64,000 nt of DNA from an uncultured Pseudomonadales bacterium (GCA_947494095.1 CANLTI010000001.1:124001-188000), one strand, 5' to 3'. Shown: positions 7,845 through 17,200, counted from the stretch's first letter. Numbers and translations are program-made. Notes: generated by a model not told the origin, from the sequence alone.

Positions 7845-8587
7845 CAAATAAAAACGCGCTATTGAGTCATATATTGGATGTTGATATTGGTAATACTTAT
7901 ATCAAGTGGCGTTTGGGAGCGGCTATGCCGGCGGATCGCCAGTTAACGGCATCATTACTAACCGCGGGTTGGCAGTGTAATGCTCGGGCTGTAAAGCGTG
8001 TACGAGTGGCGAGTGTTGCCGGCGATGCCGTGAACGAGGCTTTTAGCCGGCAGGTGAAACAGCGATGGGGTATTGAGCCTGAATTCGCTATTGTGATGCA
8101 CGATGTTGCTGGGGTTAAGCCTTGTTATAGCGATCTTCGGCGATTGGGTGTTGATCGCTGGCTGGCAATGTTGGTGGCTTTCTCATCTATTAATGGGCCG
8201 TGTGTGGTGGTGAGTGCCGGCAGTGCGCTGACAGCTGATTGGCTCGATGAACAGGGGCAGCATTTGGGTGGCCTGATCGCGCCGGGTCGTGAACGCTTGG
8301 TGGCCAGTTTGCACCGTGATTTGGCGCGAGTACTGTATTCTACAAGCTTGCCTACGGTCGAGGCGACGAATGATCTCGGTCAAGATACCGAAAGTTGCTC
8401 TGCAGCAGGTATTAGAGTTTTATTATCAGGCTTTATGGCTGAGGTGATTAACCGCAATACTGCCCCTATATGGCTTGCAGGTGGTGACGCTGACGCTATG
8501 CTTAGCGTGTGTCAAGATAAGGACAAGCAGCGTGTGAAGACAGTCAATAATGTGGTTTTGGATGGGCTTGCAATTGCATTGCCTTAA
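7841..8587 (+). CDS. coaX: Type III pantothenate kinase
   Basis: CoaX phosphorylates pantothenate, the first step of coenzyme A synthesis. The type III form belongs to the ASKHA fold, requires a monovalent cation and is not feedback-inhibited by CoA. The 248-residue product has the phosphate-loop motif DIGNT at 15-19, the DRW motif with Asp105 (GVDRWLAMLVAF), and SAGSALTADWLD followed by GGLIAPG. The usual CGTAxT segment is altered to SAGSALT here. The start overlaps birA by four bases. In pseudomonads birA, coaX and a SPOR protein occur in this same order before the tRNA-secE block, which supports the call. Confidence 0.93.
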   Translation: MTNKNALLSHILDVDIGNTYIKWRLGAAMPADRQLTASLLTAGWQCNARAVKRVRVASVAGDAVNEAFSRQVKQRWGIEPEFAIVMHDVAGVKPCYSDLRRLGVDRWLAMLVAFSSINGPCVVVSAGSALTADWLDEQGQHLGGLIAPGRERLVASLHRDLARVLYSTSLPTVEATNDLGQDTESCSAAGIRVLLSGFMAEVINRNTAPIWLAGGDADAMLSVCQDKDKQRVKTVNNVVLDGLAIALP

Positions 8588-8635
8588 TGGTGCGCCTATT
8601 GGGGCGCACAATACTAGACAAGTTAAGGTGTATTT

Positions 8636-9454
8636 GTGAGGTGGATGGTGTTATCCCTCGTTTTAATTAACGTTATGATATTTGCTTGGCGATATATCGA
8701 TCAGCGTCATGCTGTCGAGCCTGGCAGTGCTTTGAGTGCGTCGGGTAATCATCATGTGAAGACAGGTTCTTCTGTTGCTGGCGTGACTCAGGCACAGGTT
8801 GAGGCGCCGTCAAGTGACTTGGCTTCGCAAACGATTACTTTGCTCGAAGAGCTTGAGAGTGATCGCGTGGCATTACGCAAACCGGGCGATCCAGTGGCGA
8901 CTGAGAGCGTTTCTCTGGTTCAGGGTGAGTCAGCCGATGACATTCAAACGACATTAGCGCTTGAGCCGAGCACTGTCATTGAGGAGGCCGGTGATCTTTG
9001 CTATTGGGTGGGGCCTATGCCCAACAAAGAAGACAGAGATTCACTGCGCGCTCGCTTACAAGAGTTTAAGGTCGCCGCACAAGAGCAGTCGGTTGATGTT
9101 TCGGGGGGGTGGCGCTATTGGGTTTACCTCGCACCCAAAAAAACACGCGCAGAGGCGGCAAGCCAATTAGCAGTACTTAAGAAAATGGGCGTTGATAGTT
9201 ATCTTATTCTTAAGGGGGAGCGAAAGCATGGAGTGTCTCTGGGTTTGTTTAGTCGCAAAGTGTTGGCCGACGCCAAAATGGCTAAAATGCAAAAAAAAGG
9301 TTGGCAGCCTAAGATGGATAGCTTTGAGCGCACGGTGAAGCAGTGGTCGGTGGTCGTCAAAAAAGATGACGTAGATCGTTTGGGTGACGGTGTTTTGCCC
9401 ATACTGCTCAAAAATAAGACTGAAATGAAAATAAATGAAAATAAATGCAAATAG
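8636..9454 (+). CDS. Single-span membrane protein with SPOR-like C-terminal region
   Basis: This 272-residue protein starts with MRWMVLSLVLINVMIFAWRY, a signal anchor. An acidic, variable linker (about 25-115) follows, then a SPOR-like region (about 118-215: CYWVGPMPNKEDRDSLRARL, WRYWVYLAPK, LILKGERKHGVSLGLFS). SPOR domains bind peptidoglycan stripped of stem peptides at septa. The equivalent gene in pseudomonads also begins MRW and lies after coaX, which supports the GTG start at 8636 (AAGGTG upstream). The tail after about 230 is extra and basic. The precise role is unknown; envelope or division association is inference. Confidence 0.75.
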   Translation: MRWMVLSLVLINVMIFAWRYIDQRHAVEPGSALSASGNHHVKTGSSVAGVTQAQVEAPSSDLASQTITLLEELESDRVALRKPGDPVATESVSLVQGESADDIQTTLALEPSTVIEEAGDLCYWVGPMPNKEDRDSLRARLQEFKVAAQEQSVDVSGGWRYWVYLAPKKTRAEAASQLAVLKKMGVDSYLILKGERKHGVSLGLFSRKVLADAKMAKMQKKGWQPKMDSFERTVKQWSVVVKKDDVDRLGDGVLPILLKNKTEMKINENKCK

Positions 9455-9458
9455 GTGG

Positions 9459-9487
9459 TTGCGTCTTGGGGCAACTTTCACTAGAAT
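9459..9487 (+). promoter_or_regulatory. Likely sigma70 promoter of the tRNA-secE-nusG transcription unit
   Basis: TTGCGT (9459-9464) and TAGAAT (9482-9487) are separated by 17 bp and followed by a discriminator with GCCTCC. The -10 matches consensus at five of six positions; the -35 is weak. It sits 92 bp before the first tRNA. A GC-rich discriminator is typical of stringently controlled stable-RNA promoters. Confidence 0.5.
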
Positions 9488-9578
9488 TCTGCCTCCACAT
9501 TGAGCGGCAACAATCAATGCGGAGCGAAAAGCAAAATGCCGAAGTGTAAGCTTCTGATTTTAAAGGCATTTTAAGTGT

Positions 9579-9654
9579 GCTGGCGTAGCTCAGTTGGTAG
9601 AGCAGCTGACTTGTAATCAGCCGGTCGGGGGTTCGACTCCTCTCGCCAGCTCCA
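9579..9654 (+). tRNA. tRNA-Thr(TGT)
   Basis: The acceptor stem GCTGGCG pairs with CGCCAGC. The anticodon loop CTTGTAA gives anticodon TGT, reading ACA-type threonine codons. The T loop GTTCGAC and an encoded CCA end are present. It is the first of five tRNAs. Confidence 0.97.
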
Positions 9655-9725
9655 TTTTTCGCAGGCTTTCATCTTTTTGATGAAGTGCTTAACTTTTTAG
9701 CTTTAAAAGCTGATCAGTGTTAAGT

Positions 9726-9809
9726 GCAGGGGTTCCCGAGTGGCCAAAGGGATCAGACTGTAAATCTGACGCGCAAGCTTCGGTGGTTCGAATCCACCCC
9801 CCTGCACCA
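9726..9809 (+). tRNA. tRNA-Tyr(GTA)
   Basis: The acceptor stem GCAGGGG pairs with CCCCTGC. The loop CTGTAAA gives anticodon GTA. A long variable arm (CGCGCAAGCTTCG region) makes it a class II tRNA of 84 bases, as expected for bacterial tRNA-Tyr. CCA is encoded. Confidence 0.97.
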
Positions 9810-10009
9810 TTATTTTTGCTGTTTGCTTGGTCTTTGAAGCTTCAGTCGTAAATAATGTGGCTTGTATAAAGTATATTTTAAGCGGTAATGTAATTTTTAG
9901 TTGGTAATCCCTCAGTTTACTGTCAGTATGCATTTACGCAGTTAATTGTTTTGTCAGCTGGTAGCGCTAAGTAGATCGATTGTAGAGCGCGCGGTGGGCC
10001 CTAATTTAT

Positions 10010-10083
10010 GCGGGCATAGTTCAACGGTAGAACCTCAGCCTTCCAAGCTGATGGTGCGGGTTCGATTCCCGCTGCCCGCTCCA
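10010..10083 (+). tRNA. tRNA-Gly(TCC)
   Basis: The acceptor stem GCGGGCA pairs with TGCCCGC. The loop CTTCCAA gives anticodon TCC. The T loop GTTCGATTC and an encoded CCA are present. A 200-bp spacer with no visible gene separates it from tRNA-Tyr. Confidence 0.97.
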
Positions 10084-10100
10084 TAATGCGAAAGCATAAG

Positions 10101-10176
10101 GCTCATATAGCTCAGTTGGTAGAGCACACCCTTGGTAAGGGTGAGGTCAGCGGTTCAAATCCGCTTATGAGCTCCA
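10101..10176 (+). tRNA. tRNA-Thr(GGT)
   Basis: The acceptor stem GCTCATA pairs with TATGAGC. The loop TTGGTAA gives anticodon GGT, complementing the TGT isoacceptor at 9579. CCA is encoded. In E. coli tufB follows the matching tRNA; here a hairpin follows. Confidence 0.97.
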
Positions 10177-10181
10177 TTTTC

Positions 10182-10218
10182 AAAAAGGCCAGTGAAGCTG
10201 TTGCTTACTGGCCTTTGT
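10182..10218 (+). terminator. Terminator-like hairpin after tRNA-Thr(GGT)
   Basis: GGCCAGTGAAGC pairs with GCTTACTGGCC and is flanked by A and T runs (AAAAAGGCC...GGCCTTTGT), so it could act on either strand. It lies where tufB is found in enteric bacteria. Either it terminates the four-tRNA transcript partially, or the tRNA-Trp/secE genes depend on read-through. Confidence 0.6.
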
Positions 10219-10286
10219 GATGTTTGAGTATTTAATGCTCAAGTATCCACCTCCTGTTGCTGATACGCTCAAGCAGCAGGTGATAC

Positions 10287-10362
10287 AGGCCAGTAGTTCA
10301 ATTGGTAGAGCGTCGGTCTCCAAAACCGAAAGTTGGGGGTTCGAGTCCCTCCTGGCCTGCCA
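10287..10362 (+). tRNA. tRNA-Trp(CCA)
   Basis: The acceptor stem AGGCCAG pairs with CTGGCCT. The loop CTCCAAA gives anticodon CCA. CCA is encoded. It lies directly upstream of secE, as in many gammaproteobacteria. Confidence 0.97.
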
Positions 10363-10474
10363 TTATTTGCACAATTGCGTGCGGCCACGAAGGTTGGAAT
10401 GCAAGTTTCAACCTTTCTGTGTGTTGGCCTTTTGTGTGTGTCGGGCAGAGATGTAGGACAAGAGAAAAATTGCG

Positions 10475-10846
10475 ATGAGTACAGGTGTTGATTCTCCAGA
10501 GTACAAGTTAGATGGCCTTAAGTGGTTGCTTGTAGTTGCGATTATTGCAGCGGGCACAGTAGGTAACTCCTATTATGCTGAAGATATTGGTCTGCTATAT
10601 CGCGTTGTTGCGATGGTGGCCATGGGCCTTGTTGCTGCCTTCGTTGCATTGCAAACCGCGAAAGGTGCCGCTTTTTGGGGCTTGTTAAAGTCTGCCCAAA
10701 TTGAAATGCGTAAAGTGGTTTGGCCTAGCAAGCCTGAGACCAACCAAACAACACTACTTGTGCTTGTTGTTGTGTTCGTTATGGCAATTATTTTGTGGGG
10801 CTTAGATGCTCTATTCGGAAAAATCGCCTCTTTTATTATTGGTTAA
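10475..10846 (+). CDS. secE: Preprotein translocase subunit SecE
   Basis: SecE is the essential small inner-membrane subunit that clamps SecY in the SecYEG export channel. The 123-residue protein has three hydrophobic segments (about 18-35, 42-62 and 92-117), as in the enteric three-span form. The conserved amphipathic helix and hinge, EMRKVVWPSKPETNQTTL, lies before the last span. The ATG follows the tRNA-Trp gene by 112 bp, and nusG starts 18 bp after the stop, so the pair is one transcription unit. Confidence 0.97.
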   Translation: MSTGVDSPEYKLDGLKWLLVVAIIAAGTVGNSYYAEDIGLLYRVVAMVAMGLVAAFVALQTAKGAAFWGLLKSAQIEMRKVVWPSKPETNQTTLLVLVVVFVMAIILWGLDALFGKIASFIIG

Positions 10847-10864
10847 TCACGGACACTGTTCATC

Positions 10865-11398
10865 ATGGCAAAACGCTGGTACGTAGTACACGCCTATTCA
10901 GGTTACGAAAAAAAAGTTGCAGCGGCTCTTAAAGAGCGTATTGAGCTCAACGGCAAACAAGATTTATTTGGTGATGTACTTGTGCCCACCGAAGAAGTTG
11001 TTGAAATGAAAGGTGGTCAAAAGCGTAAGTCTGAGCGTAAGTTTTTTCCAGGCTATGTTTTAGTCAATATGGAATTGTGCGATGAAGCGTGGCATTTAGT
11101 CAAAGAAACGCCACGTGTTATGGGCTTTATTGGTGGTAAAGCCGATAAACCCGCGCCGATTACCGAAAAAGAAGCTAACTTAATTTTGCAGCGCGTCGAT
11201 GATTCGACCGACAAGCCTAAGCCTAAAACATTATTTGAGCCCGGCGAAATGGTACGTGTTACCGATGGCCCATTCAATGATTTTAATGGCGTTGTTGAAG
11301 AAGTGAATTACGAAAAAAGCCGTCTACGTGTTGCCGTACTTATTTTTGGTCGCTCAACACCGGTTGAATTAGAATTTGGCCAGGTAGAAAAAAACTAA
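10865..11398 (+). CDS. nusG: Transcription termination/antitermination factor NusG
   Basis: NusG binds RNA polymerase clamp helices, suppresses pausing, and links the polymerase to Rho or to the ribosome through S10. This 177-residue protein has the N-terminal NGN domain ([37 protein letters not shown]). A linker leads to the C-terminal KOW domain ([24 protein letters not shown]). Its length matches the family (about 177-181). It is co-transcribed with secE and is followed by a hairpin terminator. Confidence 0.98.
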   Translation: MAKRWYVVHAYSGYEKKVAAALKERIELNGKQDLFGDVLVPTEEVVEMKGGQKRKSERKFFPGYVLVNMELCDEAWHLVKETPRVMGFIGGKADKPAPITEKEANLILQRVDDSTDKPKPKTLFEPGEMVRVTDGPFNDFNGVVEEVNYEKSRLRVAVLIFGRSTPVELEFGQVEKN

Positions 11399-11417
11399 GC
11401 TAAATTAACTGTTTTTT

Positions 11418-11452
11418 AACTCCCATCGCCTTCTTGGTGTTGGGGGTTTTTG
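11418..11452 (+). terminator. Rho-independent terminator after nusG
   Basis: AACTCCCATCGCC pairs with GGTGTTGGGGGTT, with one mismatch and some G-T pairs, followed by a T-rich run. It would separate secE-nusG from the L11 operon. Confidence 0.6.
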
Positions 11453-11541
11453 TGTCTCTGGATGTTACGTTGGTTATTTAAGTGTCGAATAGATCTTTTT
11501 TTATTCGCTCTAACCTTCTGCTCAGCATTCAATACCGGGAA

Positions 11542-11588
11542 GCCTGTGAGGTTAATTGTTAGCTCGTGAGCTGGCAATTGACTTAGGC
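11542..11588 (+). promoter_or_regulatory. Long hairpin in the rplKA leader, candidate L1 control site
   Basis: GCCT and AGGC enclose a nearly continuous stem in which GGTTAATTGTTAGCTC pairs with GAGCTGGCAATTGACT. It ends 28 bases before the rplK start. In enteric bacteria ribosomal protein L1 represses translation by binding the L11-L1 leader just upstream of rplK. The position and size fit that role, but the L1 recognition bases were not verified. Confidence 0.45.
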
Positions 11589-11616
11589 GTTAAACCCATT
11601 AATCGAGGAAAGTCTC

Positions 11617-12048
11617 ATGGCTAAAAAAATTAATGCCTATATAAAGCTCCAAGTTGGCGCAGGTAAGGCAAACCCAAGTCCACCAGTTGGTCCAGCACTT
11701 GGTCAGCACGGTGTGAATATTATGGAGTTCTGTAAAGCGTTTAACGCACAGACCCAAGAAATCGAAACAGGCGCGCCAGTACCTGTTGTTATCACTGTAT
11801 ACAGCGATAAAAGCTTTACTTTTGCAATGAAAACGCCACCTGCGTCTTTCTTGCTTAAAAAAGCAGCAGGTATCACCAGTGGTAGCGCTACGCCAAACAC
11901 CAAAAAAGTTGGCACTGTGACTCGCGCGCAATTAGAAGAAATTGCTACTGCGAAAGCACCTGACTTGACTGCAGCCGATATGGACGCTGCAGTACGTACT
12001 ATCGCGGGCTCTGCTCGTGCCATGGGCTTGAATGTGGAAGGGGTTTGA
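11617..12048 (+). CDS. rplK: 50S ribosomal protein L11
   Basis: L11 forms the stalk base with 23S rRNA helices 43-44, contacts EF-G and is needed for RelA activation. The 143-residue protein shows the N-terminal [40 protein letters not shown] and the C-terminal rRNA-binding domain with [13 protein letters not shown]. It is full length (142 in E. coli). The stop is followed within two bases by the rplA start, and a strong leader hairpin precedes the gene. Confidence 0.99.
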   Translation: MAKKINAYIKLQVGAGKANPSPPVGPALGQHGVNIMEFCKAFNAQTQEIETGAPVPVVITVYSDKSFTFAMKTPPASFLLKKAAGITSGSATPNTKKVGTVTRAQLEEIATAKAPDLTAADMDAAVRTIAGSARAMGLNVEGV

Positions 12049-12050
12049 TC

Positions 12051-12746
12051 GTGGCTAAGTTATCTAAGCGTCAACGCGCAATAAATGAAAAAGTCGATGC
12101 TACTAAAGTATACGGCATCGAAGAAGCTGTTGAATTATTAAAAGAGTTGTCTGCGGTTAAATTCGCTGAGACTTTTGAAGCAGCCATTAACTTGGGCATT
12201 GACCCACGTAAATCAGACCAAGCGGTTCGTGGTGCAACTACTTTGCCCAATGGTACAGGTAATGACGTGCGTGTTGCCGTATTTACCCAAGGCGCTAACG
12301 CCGAAGCAGCTAAAGCTGCCGGTGCAGACTTTGTTGGCATGGAAGACCTTGCTGAACAAATCAAAGGCGGCATGATGGACTTTGACGTTGTTGTTGCAGA
12401 CCCTGCGGCAATGCGTGTTGTTGGTCAATTAGGTCAAGTATTAGGCCCACGCGGTTTAATGCCTAACCCTAAAACTGGCACTGTAACACCCGATGTTGCA
12501 ACAGCTGTTAAAAATGCTAAAGCCGGTCAAGTGCGTTTCCGTGCTGACAAAGGCGGCATTATTCACGGTGGTATCGGTAAAGTCTCTTTTGATGCCAAAG
12601 CCGTTAAAGAAAACTTAGAAGCTTTAATCGTTGATGTTAAACGCTTAAAGCCAGCTTCTGCTAAAGGCATCTATCTTAAGAAGATCACCTTAAGCACGAC
12701 TATGGGTCCAGGTTTAGCTCTCGACCTTTCGTCTTTAGAAGCTTAA
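12051..12746 (+). CDS. rplA: 50S ribosomal protein L1
   Basis: L1 forms the mobile stalk that helps release deacylated tRNA, and it is the translational repressor of its own operon. The 231-residue protein begins [11 protein letters not shown], matching the family start, so the GTG at 12051 is preferred over a TTG six bases upstream. GGAAGGGG lies just before it. Signature segments are [14 protein letters not shown] and [15 protein letters not shown]. It lies two bases after rplK. Confidence 0.98.
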   Translation: MAKLSKRQRAINEKVDATKVYGIEEAVELLKELSAVKFAETFEAAINLGIDPRKSDQAVRGATTLPNGTGNDVRVAVFTQGANAEAAKAAGADFVGMEDLAEQIKGGMMDFDVVVADPAAMRVVGQLGQVLGPRGLMPNPKTGTVTPDVATAVKNAKAGQVRFRADKGGIIHGGIGKVSFDAKAVKENLEALIVDVKRLKPASAKGIYLKKITLSTTMGPGLALDLSSLEA

Positions 12747-12820
12747 TCCGTAAGGATTAATATTATGTGCCGATGATACGTCTTGGCACAACATACTTTG
12801 GGGTCTAGCTTAGGCTAGGT

Positions 12821-13126
12821 CGTCAAAGACCGTAGGTGGGGTTGATAAGACAATCAAAAAAGTAGCAAAGCTAACACTCTTTACTACACTATTGGGGCTT
12901 GTAATGAATATTACTTAAACCCCGTGAAATTTTTTGACCGTATTATCACCTCTTAATTGTGTTGCTTTAATCAGTTGGTTACTGAATGACAGCAACTTAG
13001 CCTACGCAGATGGTGGACCCTGTTCAGAATTCTGAACCTGTTGTCACCGACATAGGGTTCAAATGGCAACATTTGAGCTGGTAGTAAACGATAGGCTTAA
13101 ACCTATCATTAACCAGGAGAAATCCC
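12821..13126 (+). promoter_or_regulatory. rplJL leader RNA, probable L10(L12)4 autoregulatory region
   Basis: The 380-bp gap between rplA and rplJ holds CAAAGACCGTAGG (12824-12836) and CCTACGCAGATGGTGG (13001-13016). These resemble paired elements of the gammaproteobacterial L10 leader and can form a GTAGG/CCTAC helix. Between them lies about 165 bases with a hairpin GGGGCTTGTAAT/ATTACTTAAACCCC (12894-12923). After them comes a perfect palindrome GTTCAGAATTCTGAAC (13022-13037). L10 bound to L7/L12 represses rplJL in relatives. No strong promoter was recognised in the gap. Confidence 0.5.
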
Positions 13127-13621
13127 GTGGCATTAGGACTTGAAGACAAAAAAGCGATCGTTGCTGAAGTCTCAGAGGCTGCCAAGAGCGCTCTTTCTGC
13201 AGTGGTTGCCGATTCTCGCGGCGTTACTGTTAGTCAAATGACAGCTCTACGAAAAGAGGCTCGTGAACATGGCGTATGGTTACGCGTAGTTCGCAACACC
13301 TTGGCTCGTCGCGCGGTTGAAGGCACTGACTACGAATGTCTCGTTGAGAGCTTCGTAGGTCCAACTATTATTGCATTCTCTAGCGAGCACCCCGGTGCTG
13401 GCGCGCGTATTTTGCGTGACTTCGCTAAAGCTAATGAACAGTTGGAATTAAAAGCTGCCTCTTTTGAGGGCGTTTTAGTAGACGTTAATATGTTGGCCGT
13501 TTTACCAACATACGACGAAGCTATTGCGAAACTCATGAGCGTGATGAAAGAAGCAGCCGCTGGCAAGTTGGTACGTACGCTTGCAGCACTTCGCGATCAA
13601 AAAGAACAAGAAGCGGCGTAA
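13127..13621 (+). CDS. rplJ: 50S ribosomal protein L10
   Basis: L10 anchors L7/L12 dimers to the ribosomal stalk and, in complex with them, represses its own mRNA. The 164-residue protein matches the family length (E. coli 165). It shows [14 protein letters not shown] at the N-terminus, [16 protein letters not shown], and the C-terminal helix that binds L12 dimers. It starts with GTG, with CAGGAGAA seven bases upstream, and has a long structured leader. Confidence 0.98.
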   Translation: MALGLEDKKAIVAEVSEAAKSALSAVVADSRGVTVSQMTALRKEAREHGVWLRVVRNTLARRAVEGTDYECLVESFVGPTIIAFSSEHPGAGARILRDFAKANEQLELKAASFEGVLVDVNMLAVLPTYDEAIAKLMSVMKEAAAGKLVRTLAALRDQKEQEAA

Positions 13622-13704
13622 TTTCTTATCTAACCAGATTAAGAATACCCACTTTTTTAAAAATTATCCGAGCGTAAAGCTCACGTAAGAATAGGACTTG
13701 TAAC

Positions 13705-14070
13705 ATGTCTATCTCACAAGAAGATATCTTAAACGCCATTGCTGAAATGTCTGTTAAAGACGTTGTTGAATTAGTTACTGCAATGGAAGAAAAATTTGGC
13801 GTTAGCGCTGCAGCGGCTGTTGCTGTTGCTGGTGGTGGCGAAGCTGCTGCTGAAGAGCAAACAGAATTTGACGTAATGCTTACCGCTATCGGCGATAAGA
13901 AAGTTAACGTTATTAAAGCAGTTCGTGAAGTTACTGGCCTTGGCTTGAAAGAAGCTAAAGGTATTGTTGACGGCGTTCCTGCTGCTGTTAAAGAAGCATT
14001 GTCTAAAGACGACGCTGAAGCGGCTAAAGAAAAACTTGAAGCTGCTGGCGCAACTGTCGAGCTTAAGTAA
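13705..14070 (+). CDS. rplL: 50S ribosomal protein L7/L12
   Basis: L7/L12 is the multicopy stalk protein that recruits and activates translational GTPases. The 121-residue protein has an N-terminal dimerisation domain ([19 protein letters not shown]), an Ala/Gly-rich hinge ([17 protein letters not shown]) and the C-terminal factor-binding domain ([20 protein letters not shown]). It follows rplJ by 83 bp in the rplJL-rpoBC operon. Confidence 0.99.
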   Translation: MSISQEDILNAIAEMSVKDVVELVTAMEEKFGVSAAAAVAVAGGGEAAAEEQTEFDVMLTAIGDKKVNVIKAVREVTGLGLKEAKGIVDGVPAAVKEALSKDDAEAAKEKLEAAGATVELK

Positions 14071-14104
14071 TTTTGAAGTTCAAGTCCAATCTCTGATTGG
14101 CGCT

Positions 14105-14137
14105 GGGCTGGCAGGTATTTTACCTGCTGGCCTTTTT
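14105..14137 (+). terminator. Attenuator hairpin between rplL and rpoB
   Basis: GGGCTGGCAGGTA pairs base for base, with G-T wobbles, with TACCTGCTGGCCT around a TTT loop and is followed by TTTTT. A partial terminator at this place reduces rpoBC relative to rplJL in enteric bacteria. A second small hairpin GGGAGC/GCTCCC lies at 14229-14243, before the rpoB ribosome site. Confidence 0.75.
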
Positions 14138-14289
14138 CCGTTTGCGGCCTTTGAGTGGCAAAAATTACATAAACAAAGGTTGTTAAGCGGAACAGATATT
14201 TATTAATTCGTGCTTATTAGTATGAATCGGGAGCAGCGCTCCCTTATGTCTCGCAAGAAAGCATCCCCGTGAAAAGCTGAGGAAATCTG

Positions 14290-17200
14290 ATGGCTTACTC
14301 GTATACAGAGAAAAAACGTATCCGCAAGGATTTTGGCAAGTTGCCGAACGTCATGGATGTGCCGTTCCTCTTGGCAATACAACTCGACTCCTACAGAAAA
14401 TTTACGCAAATAGATACCTCACCTAAAAAACGCTTAGACATGGGTTTGCATGCTGCGTTTAAATCGGTATTCCCGATTGTTAGCTACTCAGGTAGTGCAG
14501 CGCTTGAATATGTGAGCTACACCTTAGGCAAGCCTGTTTTTGATGTTAATGAATGTGTATTGCGTGGTGCAACCTATGCTGTGCCATTGCGTGTAAAAGT
14601 TCGCCTGATTATTTACGATAAAGAATCTAGCGCAAAAACAATTAAAGATATTAAAGAGCAAGAAGTCTACATGGGCGAAATTCCGCTTATGACAGACAAC
14701 GGTACCTTTGTGATTAACGGTACTGAGCGTGTAATTGTTTCGCAATTACACCGTTCTCCTGGTGTGTTTTTTGAGCACGACAAAGGTAAGACTCACTCAT
14801 CGGGTAAACTGCTCTATTCTGCGCGTGTTATTCCTTACCGTGGATCATGGTTGGATTTCGAGTTCGATCCTAAAGATCTTGTATTCGTTCGTATTGACCG
14901 TCGTCGTAAGCTTCCTGCGACCATTTTATTGCGCTCTTTGGGTTATAGCTCGCAAGAAATGCTCGATATGTTTTTTGATACCAGTAACTTCCGTATTGTT
15001 GGCGAGGGAGGTCTTAAGTTAGAGCTGGTACCTTCGCGTTTACGCGGTGACATGGCGTCATTTGATATTTGTGATACCGAAGGCAATGTTATTGTTGAAG
15101 AAGGCCGCCGCATTACCGCGCGCCATATTAAACAATTAGAAAAAGCCAATGTGGTTGAGCTCGATGTACCGGCTGACTATATGTTAGGCCGTGCGTTGGC
15201 CAAAGACATTATCGATGAAAGCACCGGTGAAGTGGTTGTTGAGTGTAACACCGAAATCACAGAAGAAATCATGGCGCAATTGGTGACATTGGGCGTTGAA
15301 AGCGTTCAAACTCTCTACACCAATGACCTTGATTGTGGTTCTTTCCTTTCAGATACTTTGCGCAGCGACCCATCGCGTACAGAGCTGGAAGCACTGGTTG
15401 AAATTTACCGCATGATGCGCCCCGGTGAGCCACCGACTAAAGAGTCGGCTGAAGCTTTATTCCAGAACTTATTCTTCAGCCCTGAGCGCTATGACCTTTC
15501 TGCGGTTGGCCGCATGAAGTTTAACCGTCGCTTAAACCGCGAAGAAGAAGCGGGTGAAGGCACCTTGTCGCGCGAAGATATTGTTGAGGTGTTAAAAACC
15601 CTGATTAATATTCGCAACGGTCAAGGTGTTGTCGATGATATCGATCACTTGGGTAACCGTCGTATTCGCTCTGTGGGTGAAATGGCCGAAAACCAATTCC
15701 GTGTAGGTTTGGTGCGTGTTGAGCGTGCAGTGAAAGAACGTTTGTCGATGGCAGAAAGCGAAGGCTTAATGCCGCAAGACTTGGTGAATGCCAAGCCTGT
15801 TGCTGCAGCGGTTAAAGAGTTCTTTGGCTCTAGCCAATTATCGCAGTTTATGGATCAAAACAACCCGCTTTCAGAGGTGACACATAAGCGTCGTGTCTCT
15901 GCTTTAGGCCCCGGCGGTTTAACGCGTGAGCGTGCCGGTTTTGAAGTACGCGATGTACATCCAACACATTACGGTCGCGTATGTCCCATTGAAACGCCTG
16001 AAGGGCCGAACATTGGTTTGATCAACTCATTGGCGACTTACGCGCGTACTAACAGTTACGGCTTCCTTGAGAGCCCAGTGCGTAAAGTTGTTGATGGCAA
16101 AGTCACCGATGACATCGAATACTTGTCGGCGATTAACGAATCTAAATTTGTGATTGCTCAGGCCTCTGCAACACAAGATGAAAACGGTAATTTGATCGAT
16201 GAGCTTGTCTCTTCGCGTCACATGAACGAATTCACCTTAGTGGCGCCGTCTGATGTCCAATATATGGATGTATCGCCTCGCCAAGTTGTATCGGTAGCGG
16301 CATCGCTCATTCCTTTCCTTGAGCACGATGATGCTAACCGTGCATTAATGGGTTCGAACATGCAGCGTCAGGCTGTGCCCACACTAAAAGCGCAGAAGCC
16401 TTTAGTGGGTACCGGTATGGAGCGTAAAGTCGCTTCAGATTCTGGTGTCTGTGTTGTCGCTAAGCGTGGTGGTGTTGTCGATCGTGTTGATGCCGCGCGC
16501 ATTGTGATTCGCGCTGCGCAAGCAGAGGTTGAAGCTGGTGATGCTGGTGTTGATATTTACAATCTCACCAAATACACCCGGTCTAACCAAAATACGTGTA
16601 TTAACCAGCGTCCTATTGTCAATATTGGCGATGAAGTGGTACGCGGTGATATTTTGGCCGATGGTCCATCGGTTGATATGGGTGAGTTGGCGTTAGGCCA
16701 AAACATGCGTATTGCCTTTATGCCGTGGAATGGTTACAACTTTGAGGATTCGATCCTTGTGAGTGAGCGCGTTGTTCAAGAAGACCGCTTCACCACCATT
16801 CACATCCAAGAGCTGACCTGTATTGCGCGTGATACTAAGCTCGGTAGCGAAGAAATCACAGCGGATATCCCGAATGTTGGCGAATCGGCTTTGGCCAAAC
16901 TCGATGAGTCTGGCGTAGTTTACATTGGTGCCGAAGTTGGCCCTGGTGATATTTTGGTGGGTAAAGTGACGCCTAAAGGTGAAACCCAACTCACACCAGA
17001 AGAAAAACTCTTACGCGCTATCTTCGGTGAAAAAGCCTCTGATGTTAAAGATACCTCTTTGCGTGTACCTACAAGCACTAAAGGTACCGTGATTGATGTT
17101 CAGGTCTTTACGCGCGATGGCTTAGAGAAAGATCAGCGCTCACGTGAAATCGAAAAAACGCAGCTCAATCAAGTGCGTAAAGATTTAAACGAAGAATACC

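Noticed and set aside
10217..10456. A 79-codon frame across tRNA-Trp
   Set aside because: It overlaps a complete tRNA gene and resembles no protein.
16693..16989. Minus-strand frame inside rpoB (98 codons)
   Set aside because: Shadow of a highly conserved polymerase region with no independent signal.
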